Part shown: piece by piece, positions 7,740 through 17,313 of the stretch
Position numbering within the stretch: the first letter of the stretch is position 1
How the letters are laid out: each line of letters begins with the position of its first letter
Origin: Nitrosarchaeum sp.
Lineage (GTDB): Archaea; Thermoproteota; Nitrososphaeria; Nitrososphaerales; Nitrosopumilaceae
Length of the DNA: 64,000 nt
Reading direction: 5' to 3'
NCBI GenBank assembly: GCA_025699025.1
Contig: JAILWJ010000001.1
Location: forward strand, 442,391 to 506,390
Notes under the pieces: generated by a model
The model's database searches: none
What the model was told of the DNA's origin: nothing
The model's input: only the letters and a program-made list of their open reading frames with translations
Made by a program: the position numbers and the translations under genes

Positions 7740-9665
7740 TTGTCTGATTTTGTTTTTATTCCGTCTGAGGAGCAAATAAAGAGTTCAAATATTTTTAAAT
7801 TCATGCAAAAACATAATGCAACATCACTGGATAACCTGTCAAAAAAAGCAAACGAAAATTTGGAATGGTTTTGGCAACAGGTAGATAAAGACATAGGACT
7901 TGTCTGGGACAAACCATATGAAAGAATCCTAGATATGTCAAAAGGGATTCAATGGTCTCAGTGGTTTGTTGGAGGTCAGACAAACATTTACAAATCATCC
8001 GTTGAAAAATTTTCCCAATCGGATCCTACAAAAATTGCATATTATTTTGAATCTGAAGATGGTAAACGATCCACAATCACATATCGTGATCTAGATATCA
8101 AAGTATCAAAACTTGCAAATGGACTTAAAGAAATTGGAGTAAAAAAAGGAGACGTTGTTGCGATTTATCTTCCCATGATTGAGGAGGCCATATTGGCAAT
8201 TCTTGCATCTGCAAAAATAGGTGCAATTCAAACTGTCGTATTTTCTGGATACAGTTCTGATTCCTTGCATATAAGATTGCAAGACTGTAATGCAAAAATT
8301 CTTTTTACATCTGACGGGTTTCAAAGAAAAGGAAACCCTGTATCTCAAAAAAAGATAGTTGAAGAGGCCATACAAGATACAAGTGTTGAGAAAATAATCC
8401 TAGTTTCATACAAATCAGTAGATCACTATGACAAATCCAAAAAAATTATACCTTATAATGATCTTGTGTCTGCACAAAACCCAGTATGCAAAACTGAAAT
8501 TATGGATTCTATGGATCCGCTTTTTATTTTATACACTTCAGGTACTACCGGTAGACCTAAAGGAGTAATTCACGTCCATGGTGGGTTTTCTGTTTTTGCA
8601 GGCTATCAGGCGGCATATCTGATTGATACGCATAAAGATGATGTGTTATTCTGGCCAGCTGATATTGGATGGATTACAGGTCTTGTGTGGAATGTATATG
8701 GTTTATTGTTGATGGGGGCAAGTGCTGTAATTTATGATGGAGGGATAGATTTTCCAGATTTTACCAGAATATGGAAGATGGTATCTGAATACAAGGCGAC
8801 CATTTTTGGAATATCCCCAACTGCGGTAAGGCTATTTAAGAAAAACAACATTGAACCATTACTATCATGTTCCCTAGATCGCCTCAAAAATATCCCTACT
8901 ACAGGGGAACCACTTGATTCAGATTCTTGGCTATGGTTGTATGAAAAAGTAGGAAACAAAAAAATTCCTATTATGAATCTGTCGGGAGGTACAGAGATTG
9001 GTGGTGCAATGCTTTCTGTGTTTCCTGGAATGAAATTAAATCCATCAACAGTAGGCACGCCATGTCCTGGAATGATACTTGATGTATTTGATGATGATGG
9101 GCATTCTGTCAGAGGGCAGAACGGATATCTGGTAATAAAATCACCATGGCCCGCCATGACAAAAGGATTATTGCATGATGACAAGCGATATCTTGAGACA
9201 TATTGGTCGAGATTTGAAAATGTATGGTTTCACGGAGATTATGTTTTCGTTGATGATGATGGTTTATGGTATATGAAAGGAAGAGCCGATGATGTGATTA
9301 ATGTATCAGGTCACAGAATGAGTACTGCAGAGATTGAACACACAGTAATATCGCATCCAAAAATTTCAGATGCTGCATCAATTGCAATTCCTGATGACAT
9401 TACAGGAGAGGCAATTGTTGTTTTTTTTGTGTCCAATAACCCGTCTCGTGTGGGATTGGAGTTTGAAATTTCCAATTTTATATCTGAAAAGATTGGAAAA
9501 CTCGCAAAACCAAGATTTGTTTTTCAAATTTCGGATCTGCCAAAAACTAGAACCGGAAAAATCCTGAGAAGGATCCTAAAAGCAAAATTGTTAAACAAAC
9601 CCTTAGGCGATCTATCATCACTTGAAAATCCGCATGTTTTGAATGAGATTTCTCCATTAGGTTGA
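7740..9665 (+). CDS. AMP-forming acyl-CoA synthetase (acetyl-CoA synthetase family)
   Basis: This 641-residue enzyme activates a short carboxylic acid with ATP and CoA through an acyl-adenylate. The P-loop Y-T-S-G-T-T-G-R-P-K-G spans residues 265-275. The A5-type signature A-D-I-G-W-I-T-G and the A8 hinge G-R-A-D-D-V-I-N-V-S-G-H-R follow. The C-terminal catalytic Lys is K607 in P-K-T-R-T-G-K-I-L-R-R, the site that acetylation or propionylation controls in relatives. The overall pattern fits acetyl-/propionyl-CoA synthetases. In this group it could activate acetate, propionate or a hydroxy acid of the 3-hydroxypropionate/4-hydroxybutyrate cycle; the sequence alone does not decide. The likely start is TTG 7740. 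Confidence 0.85.
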   Translation: MSDFVFIPSEEQIKSSNIFKFMQKHNATSLDNLSKKANENLEWFWQQVDKDIGLVWDKPYERILDMSKGIQWSQWFVGGQTNIYKSSVEKFSQSDPTKIAYYFESEDGKRSTITYRDLDIKVSKLANGLKEIGVKKGDVVAIYLPMIEEAILAILASAKIGAIQTVVFSGYSSDSLHIRLQDCNAKILFTSDGFQRKGNPVSQKKIVEEAIQDTSVEKIILVSYKSVDHYDKSKKIIPYNDLVSAQNPVCKTEIMDSMDPLFILYTSGTTGRPKGVIHVHGGFSVFAGYQAAYLIDTHKDDVLFWPADIGWITGLVWNVYGLLLMGASAVIYDGGIDFPDFTRIWKMVSEYKATIFGISPTAVRLFKKNNIEPLLSCSLDRLKNIPTTGEPLDSDSWLWLYEKVGNKKIPIMNLSGGTEIGGAMLSVFPGMKLNPSTVGTPCPGMILDVFDDDGHSVRGQNGYLVIKSPWPAMTKGLLHDDKRYLETYWSRFENVWFHGDYVFVDDDGLWYMKGRADDVINVSGHRMSTAEIEHTVISHPKISDAASIAIPDDITGEAIVVFFVSNNPSRVGLEFEISNFISEKIGKLAKPRFVFQISDLPKTRTGKILRRILKAKLLNKPLGDLSSLENPHVLNEISPLG

Positions 9666-9735
9666 GAAAATCTTACTAGACCATACCCCTAATTTTACAT
9701 GACAGAACTATATTTGAGTAAACCTCACGATAATT

Positions 9736-11094
9736 GTGAAATTCATTGTTGACCAACAAGTAGAAGACATCGAACTACCAGAAAATCTAAAATTAAATAC
9801 ATTTTTACAAGAATTTCACTCGGATTGCAGGCATCCTGAATGCAATTTTGGGTTTTATGGTTTTGCTTTTGGACAATCTCCATTTCCAGTACCACGCGTA
9901 ATTCAGGATGCACTGATAAAAAATGCGCACAAAGGCGGTTATGCTGCCGTACCCGGAATACCAGATCTTCGCAATGCAATATCAAAATACAACAAACACT
10001 ATTTCCAAATGGATGTCGATCCTAAAAGAATCTACGTTGGCCCTGGAACAAAGGAATTAATTTTTAACTTGCTTGAGATTTTGCATGGAACCGTAATTCT
10101 GCCTACCCCCGCATGGCTGGGATATTTGCCACAGATTAGATTCTTGAAAAAAAATTATCACATGCTGCCAACTCGAGCAAACAAAAAGATCTCACCCAGC
10201 GATCTCAGAAAGCTTGCGTTGAGATTACATGATAGACAAAAAATTTTGATACTAAACAATCCAAACAACCCTACAGGTTTACTATACGATCGATTAGAAC
10301 TGGAAGAAATTGCAGATGTTTGCAGAGAGCAATCAATCACAGTAATATCTGATGAAATTTATGCCCAACTCACATTTGATTTTACTAAATTTGTCAGCAT
10401 GGGAAAGATTTATCCTGAAGGAACTTTTGTGACAAATGGGTTATCAAAATCACATGCTGCAGGTGGGTATAGATTAGGATATGTTGTATTTCCACAACAC
10501 GCAGTAGACCTCAAAGTTCAATTCAAGAAAATTCTCGCAACTGAATACACTGCAGTGTCTACCCCTATACAACATGCAGCCATACCTGGATTTGAGATTA
10601 GTGATGAAATGAATGAATATTTTGAGATTACGCGAAATATTCACAAAATCATGGGCGAGTATACATATAATGAAATTACTAAAATCGAAGGAATAAAAGC
10701 TACAAAACCTGAGGCCACATTCTATTTATTGGCGGATTTTAATTTATATGCTCCAGAACTGCAAAATGCAAAAATTACCACATCTCAAAAACTCTCTGAA
10801 TCTTTGATTGTCCATCCATATCATACTGCCATCGTTGGTGGTGATAGTTTGGTGTTGGAGAGAACGGATTTCAGTGCAAGGATTGCTTATGTTGATTACG
10901 ATGGCGCCAAAGTATATCAAAATTATAAAGATCAAAAACCAAAAACATATTCAGATAAAATGGAATTTGCAAAAAACAATGCTCCAAAAATCACTGCAGG
11001 AGTAAAAATGATTTCAAAATTCTTTGAAAAGATCAAACAAGACTCTATAAACAATCTAAAGACAAAAAAACACAGTTTGAGCGTACCCAGTTAG
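9736..11094 (+). CDS. Class I/II PLP-dependent aminotransferase
   Basis: This is a 452-residue fold-type I aminotransferase. The N-N-P-N-N-P-T-G loop is at 174-181, the PLP-pyridine Asp D206 and Tyr Y209 lie in S-D-E-I-Y-A, and the Schiff-base lysine is K238 in N-G-L-S-K-S-H-A-A-G-G-Y-R. The C-terminal Arg that binds the substrate carboxylate is likely in F-S-A-R-I-A-Y. Beyond the usual 400 residues there is a basic tail of about 50 with K-T-K-K-H. Substrate is not evident. It starts at GTG 9736. Its 3' end overlaps the convergent histidine kinase gene by 4 bp. Confidence 0.85.
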   Translation: MKFIVDQQVEDIELPENLKLNTFLQEFHSDCRHPECNFGFYGFAFGQSPFPVPRVIQDALIKNAHKGGYAAVPGIPDLRNAISKYNKHYFQMDVDPKRIYVGPGTKELIFNLLEILHGTVILPTPAWLGYLPQIRFLKKNYHMLPTRANKKISPSDLRKLALRLHDRQKILILNNPNNPTGLLYDRLELEEIADVCREQSITVISDEIYAQLTFDFTKFVSMGKIYPEGTFVTNGLSKSHAAGGYRLGYVVFPQHAVDLKVQFKKILATEYTAVSTPIQHAAIPGFEISDEMNEYFEITRNIHKIMGEYTYNEITKIEGIKATKPEATFYLLADFNLYAPELQNAKITTSQKLSESLIVHPYHTAIVGGDSLVLERTDFSARIAYVDYDGAKVYQNYKDQKPKTYSDKMEFAKNNAPKITAGVKMISKFFEKIKQDSINNLKTKKHSLSVPS

Positions 11095-12209
11095 ATTCTT
11101 TTTATGGTTTCACAGTTTGAAAGATGGTGTAGTTGAATCGTCTTTTTTGGGAGTCTAAAATAAAATGTTGCTCCACTATTCACTCGACTTTCAACCCATA
11201 TTTTGCCATCTAGTGCTTTCACGATGCCCTCGCAAATGGACAATCCTAATCCACTACCCTCTTTCTTTCTCTTTAATGATGCATCAACCTGATAGAATTT
11301 TTTGAAAATATTTTGTTGCTCTTCAAATGATATTCCATGACCATTATCTCTGACAAAAAACACTACCGACTCCTCTTGCCCATAACTACCTATTTCGATT
11401 TTACCGCCATGTTCAGGCACAAATTCAAGTGCATTTGATATTAGATTTGAGAAAACCTGACATATTCTATCAGAATCCGATACTATTTGATGATTTTCTG
11501 AATTCTTTTCAAGATGTACATTTTTGATTTTACATATTGGAGAAAATGCTTTGTAGACTAGATCGATTACCTCATTGGATTCTAACGTATCTTTGGTTAT
11601 GTTTAGCTTTTCTAAATCTATCTTCTGTGCAGTTAATACATCTTGAATTAATTTTTGTAATCTAATGGTGGCCAAATGAATTTCATTGATTGCATCTAAT
11701 TGCTGATCGTTCAACTCTCCTAACAATTCTTGTTTTTTTAATAATTGAACATACCCCAAAATTGGCATTATTGGAGTTTTTAATTCATGTGACATCATAG
11801 ACATGAATTCTATTTTTCTTTTATCCATTTCTTGTAGTTGTCTGTTTAATTTTTTTTCTTTTTCTATTGTTTTTCCTACCATGCCAGTCATTTTATGAAA
11901 ATTTTTATGAAGATATTGTAATTCATGAATTCCATGACTGGTCTTTGTCTCTTTTGTTGTTTTGTTATTTTGTGAAAATTCATTCATTTTATTGATTAAC
12001 TCATCTATTGGATTTGTGATGTTTCTTGAAATGTAAAATGTTCCAATTAGGGTTCCTAGCGACACAATTCCTGAGAAACCTAGCATGATAGTTCCAATTA
12101 ACTTATCACTAGTTGTAATGAAACTTAAAAACCCCATATAGAATATGATGAAGCTGGTAACCCCAAACATCAAAAATAAAACTTGTTTGATTTTTAGCAT
12201 TTTGATCAA
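11091..12209 (-). CDS. Membrane sensor histidine kinase
   Basis: The 372-residue kinase has two N-terminal transmembrane helices (about 10-32 and 38-60) with only a few residues between them, so it lacks an external sensor domain and probably senses in the membrane or through partners. A HAMP-like linker (N-I-T-N-P-I-D-E-L) and coiled coil follow. The phospho-acceptor is H141 in M-S-H-E-L-K-T-P. The ATPase domain has N box N-L-I-S-N-A-L, G1 D-N-G-H-G-I and G2 G-S-G-L-G-L-S. The gene lies 4 bp after the response regulator in a three-gene operon with a TrmB regulator. Confidence 0.92.
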   Translation of the reverse strand: MIKMLKIKQVLFLMFGVTSFIIFYMGFLSFITTSDKLIGTIMLGFSGIVSLGTLIGTFYISRNITNPIDELINKMNEFSQNNKTTKETKTSHGIHELQYLHKNFHKMTGMVGKTIEKEKKLNRQLQEMDKRKIEFMSMMSHELKTPIMPILGYVQLLKKQELLGELNDQQLDAINEIHLATIRLQKLIQDVLTAQKIDLEKLNITKDTLESNEVIDLVYKAFSPICKIKNVHLEKNSENHQIVSDSDRICQVFSNLISNALEFVPEHGGKIEIGSYGQEESVVFFVRDNGHGISFEEQQNIFKKFYQVDASLKRKKEGSGLGLSICEGIVKALDGKIWVESRVNSGATFYFRLPKKTIQLHHLSNCETIKRI

Positions 12210-12213
12210 ACTA

Positions 12214-12603
12214 TTAGCATTTTGAGATTGTCGTGATCTTTTCTAATAGTACATCAATGTCCACTGGTTTTTGAAGGATTGTTGTTATTCCAATTTCTTT
12301 GAATTTCTTTTGATTCTCTTTGGTAATGTTTGATGCTGTTAAAATTATGATTCTTGAAAGTTTATCTGGAGATTTGATTTTTTCTAGAATCTCATAACCG
12401 TCTAATTCAGGCATGGCCAAATCTAATAAAATTACATCAAATCTTTCCTTTTGCAATGTGTCTAGGCCATATTTTCCGTCATTTGCTATGATGCATTTAT
12501 GATTATTTAGTCTCAAAAACGTAGAAATCATTTTTGTAATCTGTTCGTTATCGTCTATAATCAGAACTGCCAGTTCTTTTTTTACGGATAGCGAATCGCT
12601 CAT
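12214..12603 (-). CDS. Single-domain response regulator
   Basis: This CheY-like receiver has no output domain (129 residues). The acidic pocket is D17/D18, the phosphorylation site is D61 in I-L-L-D-L-A-M-P-E-L-D-G, and the switch residues are T in L-T-A-S and K in I-L-Q-K-P-V-D. The ATG overlaps the stop of the upstream TrmB-type gene (ATGA), and the kinase gene follows after 4 bp. With no DNA-binding domain it must act by protein contact, possibly with the co-encoded TrmB protein or a pilus component. That partner assignment is inferred from operon structure only. Confidence 0.92.
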   Translation of the reverse strand: MSDSLSVKKELAVLIIDDNEQITKMISTFLRLNNHKCIIANDGKYGLDTLQKERFDVILLDLAMPELDGYEILEKIKSPDKLSRIIILTASNITKENQKKFKEIGITTILQKPVDIDVLLEKITTISKC

Positions 12604-13550
12604 TTTACCCCCTCATTTTTTATGTGAAAGTTTTTTTGTAGATAATTTAAGATTAATTTTTCTTGCTCTATTTCCCGTAATCTGTGTTCAAATTCATTTT
12701 CTATTGTACTTGAATCATCTTTTTCTAGTACGAAAATTGATTTTCTCCAAATCAATCTAAACAATGATTCTAGAGTCATTACAAATGATCTAGAATCAGT
12801 CCAAATTGCCATAAATTCTGATTCAGGATTATTTATGAAAAATAACACTTCAGAGTCATCTTTGATTATAAAAGAAAAGTTTTCTTTATGGCTCTCATCT
12901 AATTTTTTTATATTTTCCAACTCTAGTCCTTCGAAGACATAATTTCCTTTCTCTGAGAATGTTGTCAAAATTTCCAATCGCACTTTAACATTTTTTAAAA
13001 ATTCTACAAAATCAGTATGATAAAATCTGATGAAGTTAGTTTCAGATCCCAAGATATGGATGCATTCGTTTGCTGTTTTTGTCATTTGTTCAATTTTCAC
13101 CAAAATCGGATTCCGTCCTTGCAGTATCTGAAATCTATTGTCTTCAGAATCATCATTCTGTTTTCCTATCTCGGGTAACGTATTCCACAACGAGAGTATT
13201 GTATCTTTTTTGGATTCTAAATCTGAAATTCTTTTTTTCTCATTATTGATCAAAACTGTTACTGCCTCATTGATTGGAATTGAATTAAATCTTGATGGTT
13301 TGCCAAATATTGAAAATATTATCCCTTTCTGCTCCAAAGAATTCAGAAGATGGTATGTCTCAGTTCTTGGAATCTTTAGATTCTTAGACAACTCTGAGGC
13401 TGTTTTTTCTCCAGATTTTGTTAAATGAATATATATTTTTGATTGGTTTGGGGTTAATCCATACTGCAATAGTATTTTGTTTATCTTCTCTACAGATTCA
13501 TAGTGCTTGGTACCGTGCGATATACCTTCTACAACTTCTTCCATTGTCAT
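12600..13550 (-). CDS. TrmB-family transcriptional regulator
   Basis: This 316-residue DNA-binding protein has a winged helix-turn-helix at about residues 28-95. The recognition-helix segment P-R-T-E-T-Y-H-L-L spans 61-69. A C-terminal alpha/beta domain (about 140-290) contains G-S-E-T-N-F-I-R-F-Y-H-T-D-F. It is a full-length paralogue of the regulator at 28513-29358, with the same recognition helix. It is first in an operon with a response regulator and kinase, so two-component input into a TrmB regulon is plausible. An ATG three codons in is an alternative start. TrmB relatives bind sugars, but no clear sugar-site motif is seen here. Confidence 0.82.
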   Translation of the reverse strand: MTMEEVVEGISHGTKHYESVEKINKILLQYGLTPNQSKIYIHLTKSGEKTASELSKNLKIPRTETYHLLNSLEQKGIIFSIFGKPSRFNSIPINEAVTVLINNEKKRISDLESKKDTILSLWNTLPEIGKQNDDSEDNRFQILQGRNPILVKIEQMTKTANECIHILGSETNFIRFYHTDFVEFLKNVKVRLEILTTFSEKGNYVFEGLELENIKKLDESHKENFSFIIKDDSEVLFFINNPESEFMAIWTDSRSFVMTLESLFRLIWRKSIFVLEKDDSSTIENEFEHRLREIEQEKLILNYLQKNFHIKNEGVK

Positions 13551-13622
13551 ATTTTTTTAATACAGCGTTGAAACATAAGGCGATGTCTGTCATATGATAT
13601 TACAGATGATTGGTTTGAAAAG

Positions 13623-14318
13623 TCATGAGCCTACTTTCATTGCACTGATTATAATGTCTCCATAAATTAACTGTATAATAAATCCCCCAATTATCAGTAA
13701 AAGATACGGTATGCCTGGAGTTATCCACGTGTTTGGTTTTTTTTCAAATTTTTCAGTCTCTGCATTATGCAATGACAAAACTATTTTTTTAGACGCACCT
13801 TCTTGTTTTTCCATTATAAATCCATATTTTGGGTTTTTAGATCTATAGCCAATAAAAATTGCCAGTGTCTTCTTCCACGTTGGTTCGTCAAACTCTGCAA
13901 AGATATCCTCATTTCGTAAAACAGATATTAAATTTCTTGATACGTTTACAAACAATGGCAATACAAATAGCACTGCAGCATTAGACAGGGTGGTAAACGG
14001 TGTAATCGTATTTTCTGTTAAGGTGAATTGTGGTGCAATCACAGATAATGCAATCAACGCAAACGCATCGGCTCCTCCAAACAAACCCATTCTCCATGCA
14101 ATTAATGAAATGGGTGTAATCATCAGGGCAAACAACGTGGTAAATGCAAACTCTATAGGATGAGGCTCTACAAGGATTAATGCAACACCTGCGCCTCCAA
14201 AACCAAGCCACAAGTAATCGTGTACTTCTCTTTTCCATACGTCAAAAAATCCACCTATTGCCAGCATTCCCAATGCGAGGACAATTCGTATGAAAAATAG
14301 GTCTTGTATCACATCCAT
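13623..14318 (-). CDS. Archaeal prepilin peptidase (PibD/FlaK type, A24)
   Basis: This 231-residue membrane aspartate protease removes class III signal peptides from pilins. The catalytic aspartates are visible: D26 in G-F-F-D-V-W-K-R-E-V and D84 in G-L-F-G-G-A-D-A-F (the GxGD-type motif, here G-G-A-D). About six hydrophobic helices are predicted, the last near 205-225. It lies beside the pilus genes whose products carry the matching R-R-A leaders. It is transcribed away from the regulator operon and may be a separate unit. A soluble segment of about 60 residues before the last helix is larger than in small homologues. Confidence 0.88.
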   Translation of the reverse strand: MDVIQDLFFIRIVLALGMLAIGGFFDVWKREVHDYLWLGFGGAGVALILVEPHPIEFAFTTLFALMITPISLIAWRMGLFGGADAFALIALSVIAPQFTLTENTITPFTTLSNAAVLFVLPLFVNVSRNLISVLRNEDIFAEFDEPTWKKTLAIFIGYRSKNPKYGFIMEKQEGASKKIVLSLHNAETEKFEKKPNTWITPGIPYLLLIIGGFIIQLIYGDIIISAMKVGS

Positions 14319-14443
14319 TTCAATTCCACCTTAAATAATTATATTTTTTGTATCGATTTGTTGAAAAATTAAATTTTTTTTATTTTTTAACTGCAAATTT
14401 TACATCTCTGAAAATTTTAATAGCGATCATTGGAAAACGATTC

Positions 14444-14707
14444 ATGCGATTTCTCAGTACACTTCATAATCCTAATACTGAAAGATATGGTATCTATTAT
14501 TCTGTAGTGTTGGTTGCAGTGATTGGGACAGTGTTGGTTCAAAACCTTGGTCTTATTCACATGTCTCCAATTGAGGGCGGAGCCGTATTTATTGAAGGGT
14601 TTGTTTCCTTGGTAATGCTTGCCAGGCATTCTAAAACAAGAGAATGTTTTCCGCATCATATCTCCAAACTCAAATTTATGTCCAAGTTATCTGTCGCGAA
14701 TTCTTGA
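14444..14707 (+). CDS. Small two-helix membrane protein
   Basis: ATG 14444 (M-R-F-L-S-T-L-H-N-P) gives 87 residues with a hydrophobic helix Y-Y-S-V-V-L-V-A-V-I-G-T-V-L-V-Q and a second around G-A-V-F-I-E-G-F-V-S-L-V-M-L. A start at 14348 would add a Phe-rich, implausible N-terminus. The C-terminal tail is basic with two His and one Cys. The family is unknown. The 3' end overlaps the convergent large surface protein gene by 21 bp. It lies within the pilus island but on the opposite strand, so a link to pili is only positional. Confidence 0.5.
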   Translation: MRFLSTLHNPNTERYGIYYSVVLVAVIGTVLVQNLGLIHMSPIEGGAVFIEGFVSLVMLARHSKTRECFPHHISKLKFMSKLSVANS

Positions 14708-17251
14708 GATACTTTCTTTAATAACTTCAAATTTCTCAATGAAGTTCAGCTTGCCAGAGATGTCTTCGAGGCGATTTGTTTTCCTCAAATAGAAAAATGC
14801 TGCACCAGCTGCTCCAGGAATTGTAAATAACATTAGATTGTTTTCTGAAATTATGTTTTCTGAATTTATGTCCTTGTCAGGACTGGCAGTGGCAATTACT
14901 GTGATATTTTTTTGTGTTTTTAGATCTGTAAAACCAAGACCATTTACAGTAACATAAATTTCCAAATTGTCTGTATCAATTTGATTGATTTTTATTTTTG
15001 CTTTTCCTTCAGAATCAGTAGTTAAATCTGAATCTAATATGTTTCCACCTATGACATTCCATCTCACATCAAAGTTCTCCACAGATAAATCTGATTCAAT
15101 GTATTTAACAGTCAATTCTGCGTCTAATTCACCGCCCTGTTCAATTGAATTTGGGGCATTGAGCGAAATTTCCGGGTGAAATCCGTTTACATTTAGATGA
15201 AAATTTGTCATCGGCAAATCCTCGGCTAAAATAGTAACTTCGGTAGACCCCTCAGATATTGCATTTATTTGAAACGATTTGTAATAATCCCCTTTCTCAA
15301 ATACTATGGTTTCGGGTAATTGTAAGGATTTTTGATTGTTTGAGACTATTTTTAATTCGATTGGATGTTTGGCATACACGGGATTTCCTGCCGAATCCAA
15401 TAGTTGAACTGAGGCAACATTCTTAGTCATGGGCAATATGTTTTCTGCAAATGATAATTCGATTATGGTTGGATCTGTAGTCATGCTTTCTAGTGATACG
15501 GTGGTCTCCAATCCTATTGCTTGTGCTGTAATGTCACTTGAGCCTAGCTTGTTAGCATGTGCTGTGATTATGGCATATTCTTGATTCTGAGATATTATTT
15601 CAGGAGATATTTCAAAATACTCGTCAGCACTAAATGTTAAAACCGAATTCTTGATAAAATGAGTGACTCCAATCCTACCATCTTCTTCCTCATCATCTGT
15701 GTTTGATGTGGTTTCTTCATCTTCTGATTCTGATTCCACCAGATACCCAATTACTGGAAACCCTGAATTGGATAGTATTTTTGGAATTAACGGTTCTACC
15801 ACGAGATTGAGATCATCCTCTAATGGTCCGTTTGGATCTCCTGACACTGTAACAGTTCGTTTGTTGTCTGTAACATAAAATTCTAGAGAGGTTCCTTCAT
15901 CTGGAATGACCGTACCCGTATCACCAAAAATCAAGCCAGCATTTTTCCCTTTTAGAATGACTGCGTCATCAGGATTTACTGTCTCCAAATTTGACGATGC
16001 GATATCAATTGAAAAATCTTCACTTGACATTACTGGTACTTTTACGGTTACTCTTTCTCTATTTGTGGTTCCTAATGTACTAGTTCCATCCTGTCTAGAT
16101 ACCTCTACTTCAGTTTCAAAATATGTTACTCCCAAAATCTCTCTTTCACCTGTTGTCAAAAATGGAACTGTTTTGGTAATTGCTGGTCCTTTGCCTTCTA
16201 ACGAACCAATCTCATCATGAGTTACTTTTACAGAATCCCCTTTAGAAATGTAATTATCTGCGGTAATGAAAAAATTGTATGTTTGTTCAAATTCACTAGT
16301 GAATGAGGATGTGTTTGGTCGAATTGAAAAAGTAGAGAAAGTCGAGTAACGTCCTTCCTCAATTACAAGTTCTTTGGACTTGAACAAAAACTCTTCAAAA
16401 TCATGACTAGTATTAATTCCTGAGTTTGGATTTTCTACGCCTATTCGTAAATTAATGTTCTTGTCTGCCTTTACAGGAATGCCATCGGCGTCTTGTAATT
16501 GAATAATAGCATATCCTATTTGAGAGCTAAAGCTGTTGAAATTTTCTGGAAATACATACAACTGTAATTGTAATGGGGATGCAGCTTTTCTGACATGAAT
16601 GAATTCACTCACTTTTTTTATTCCCTCTGACTCTGCAAAAATTATTGCATCCCCTGATCCTCGTACATCAAATTTTGTTAATGCATAATATTCGCCTTTA
16701 GGAATTAGAACTTCTGAATCTTGGAGGGCGATGATGTCTGTATTTGGTGTGGATATTTTCACAACAGTGTCCTCTAATGCAATCGTGGGCAGGTTTCCTG
16801 TTGTTGCAAGTTCAATTCCAATGTATCCAAATTTTGGTCCATCCACAGGAAAATCATTTGGAGTGGTTTTTAGTAATAATTTTGTCGGATGATTGTTGTT
16901 TGTATATACGTTGATTGGAATCTCTTTGGATTTAATTCCAGGTGCTGCCAATGATAGATTTACAGTGCCAGGTTCTTTTGCAAAAATTTTAATTTCTGTT
17001 GAAAAATTTTCAGTTTGCCTAACCTCTTGAACCTCCAATATGGAATTGTCCGAGCTTGATACCTTTAAGCCATCAATTATTGTGGGGGAAATACGTTCTC
17101 CATTTAACACATATACATGAATTATGCCTTCAGTGTGCTCCAGTAATTTCTTGGGGTGAACCTGGTAGCCAAACTCATCATATGTTTGAGCATGAACTGG
17201 GGCAAACAATCCTGTTGCAAGTATTATGGTTAACACTAGTGTAGCCTTCAA
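14687..17251 (-). CDS. Large anchored surface protein with Ig-like repeats
   Basis: This 854-residue exported protein has a Sec signal peptide (residues 1-21, ending P-V-H-A before Q-T-Y-D-E-F-G). A long beta-rich ectodomain follows, with recurring bacterial-Ig/invasin-like phrases such as V-Q-L-L-D-S-A-G-N-P-V, I-I-Q-L-Q-D-A-D-G-I-P-V and L-T-T-D-S-E-G-K-A-K-I. A C-terminal membrane helix near 806-824 (F-T-I-P-G-A-A-G-A-A-F-F-Y-L) is followed by a basic tail of about 30 residues inside the cell. It begins 62 bp after the FlaJ/TadC-like gene on the same strand, so it may be a pilus-base or cell-envelope scaffold. This role is inferred. Confidence 0.72.
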   Translation of the reverse strand: MKATLVLTIILATGLFAPVHAQTYDEFGYQVHPKKLLEHTEGIIHVYVLNGERISPTIIDGLKVSSSDNSILEVQEVRQTENFSTEIKIFAKEPGTVNLSLAAPGIKSKEIPINVYTNNNHPTKLLLKTTPNDFPVDGPKFGYIGIELATTGNLPTIALEDTVVKISTPNTDIIALQDSEVLIPKGEYYALTKFDVRGSGDAIIFAESEGIKKVSEFIHVRKAASPLQLQLYVFPENFNSFSSQIGYAIIQLQDADGIPVKADKNINLRIGVENPNSGINTSHDFEEFLFKSKELVIEEGRYSTFSTFSIRPNTSSFTSEFEQTYNFFITADNYISKGDSVKVTHDEIGSLEGKGPAITKTVPFLTTGEREILGVTYFETEVEVSRQDGTSTLGTTNRERVTVKVPVMSSEDFSIDIASSNLETVNPDDAVILKGKNAGLIFGDTGTVIPDEGTSLEFYVTDNKRTVTVSGDPNGPLEDDLNLVVEPLIPKILSNSGFPVIGYLVESESEDEETTSNTDDEEEDGRIGVTHFIKNSVLTFSADEYFEISPEIISQNQEYAIITAHANKLGSSDITAQAIGLETTVSLESMTTDPTIIELSFAENILPMTKNVASVQLLDSAGNPVYAKHPIELKIVSNNQKSLQLPETIVFEKGDYYKSFQINAISEGSTEVTILAEDLPMTNFHLNVNGFHPEISLNAPNSIEQGGELDAELTVKYIESDLSVENFDVRWNVIGGNILDSDLTTDSEGKAKIKINQIDTDNLEIYVTVNGLGFTDLKTQKNITVIATASPDKDINSENIISENNLMLFTIPGAAGAAFFYLRKTNRLEDISGKLNFIEKFEVIKESISRIRDR

Positions 17252-17313
17252 TTTGATGAATTTAGCCTCAAATTAGATATATCGAACAGTATGACTCTAA
17301 ACAATACATACTG

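Noticed and set aside
7740..9665. Naming the acyl-CoA synthetase as a specific 3-hydroxypropionate/4-hydroxybutyrate cycle enzyme
   Set aside because: The visible motifs are shared by all AMP-forming short-chain acyl-CoA synthetases and do not fix the substrate.
15663..16220. Ser- and Val-rich plus-strand frames within the large surface protein gene
   Set aside because: They are the antisense of Asp/Glu/Thr-rich repeat coding sequence and have no start context.
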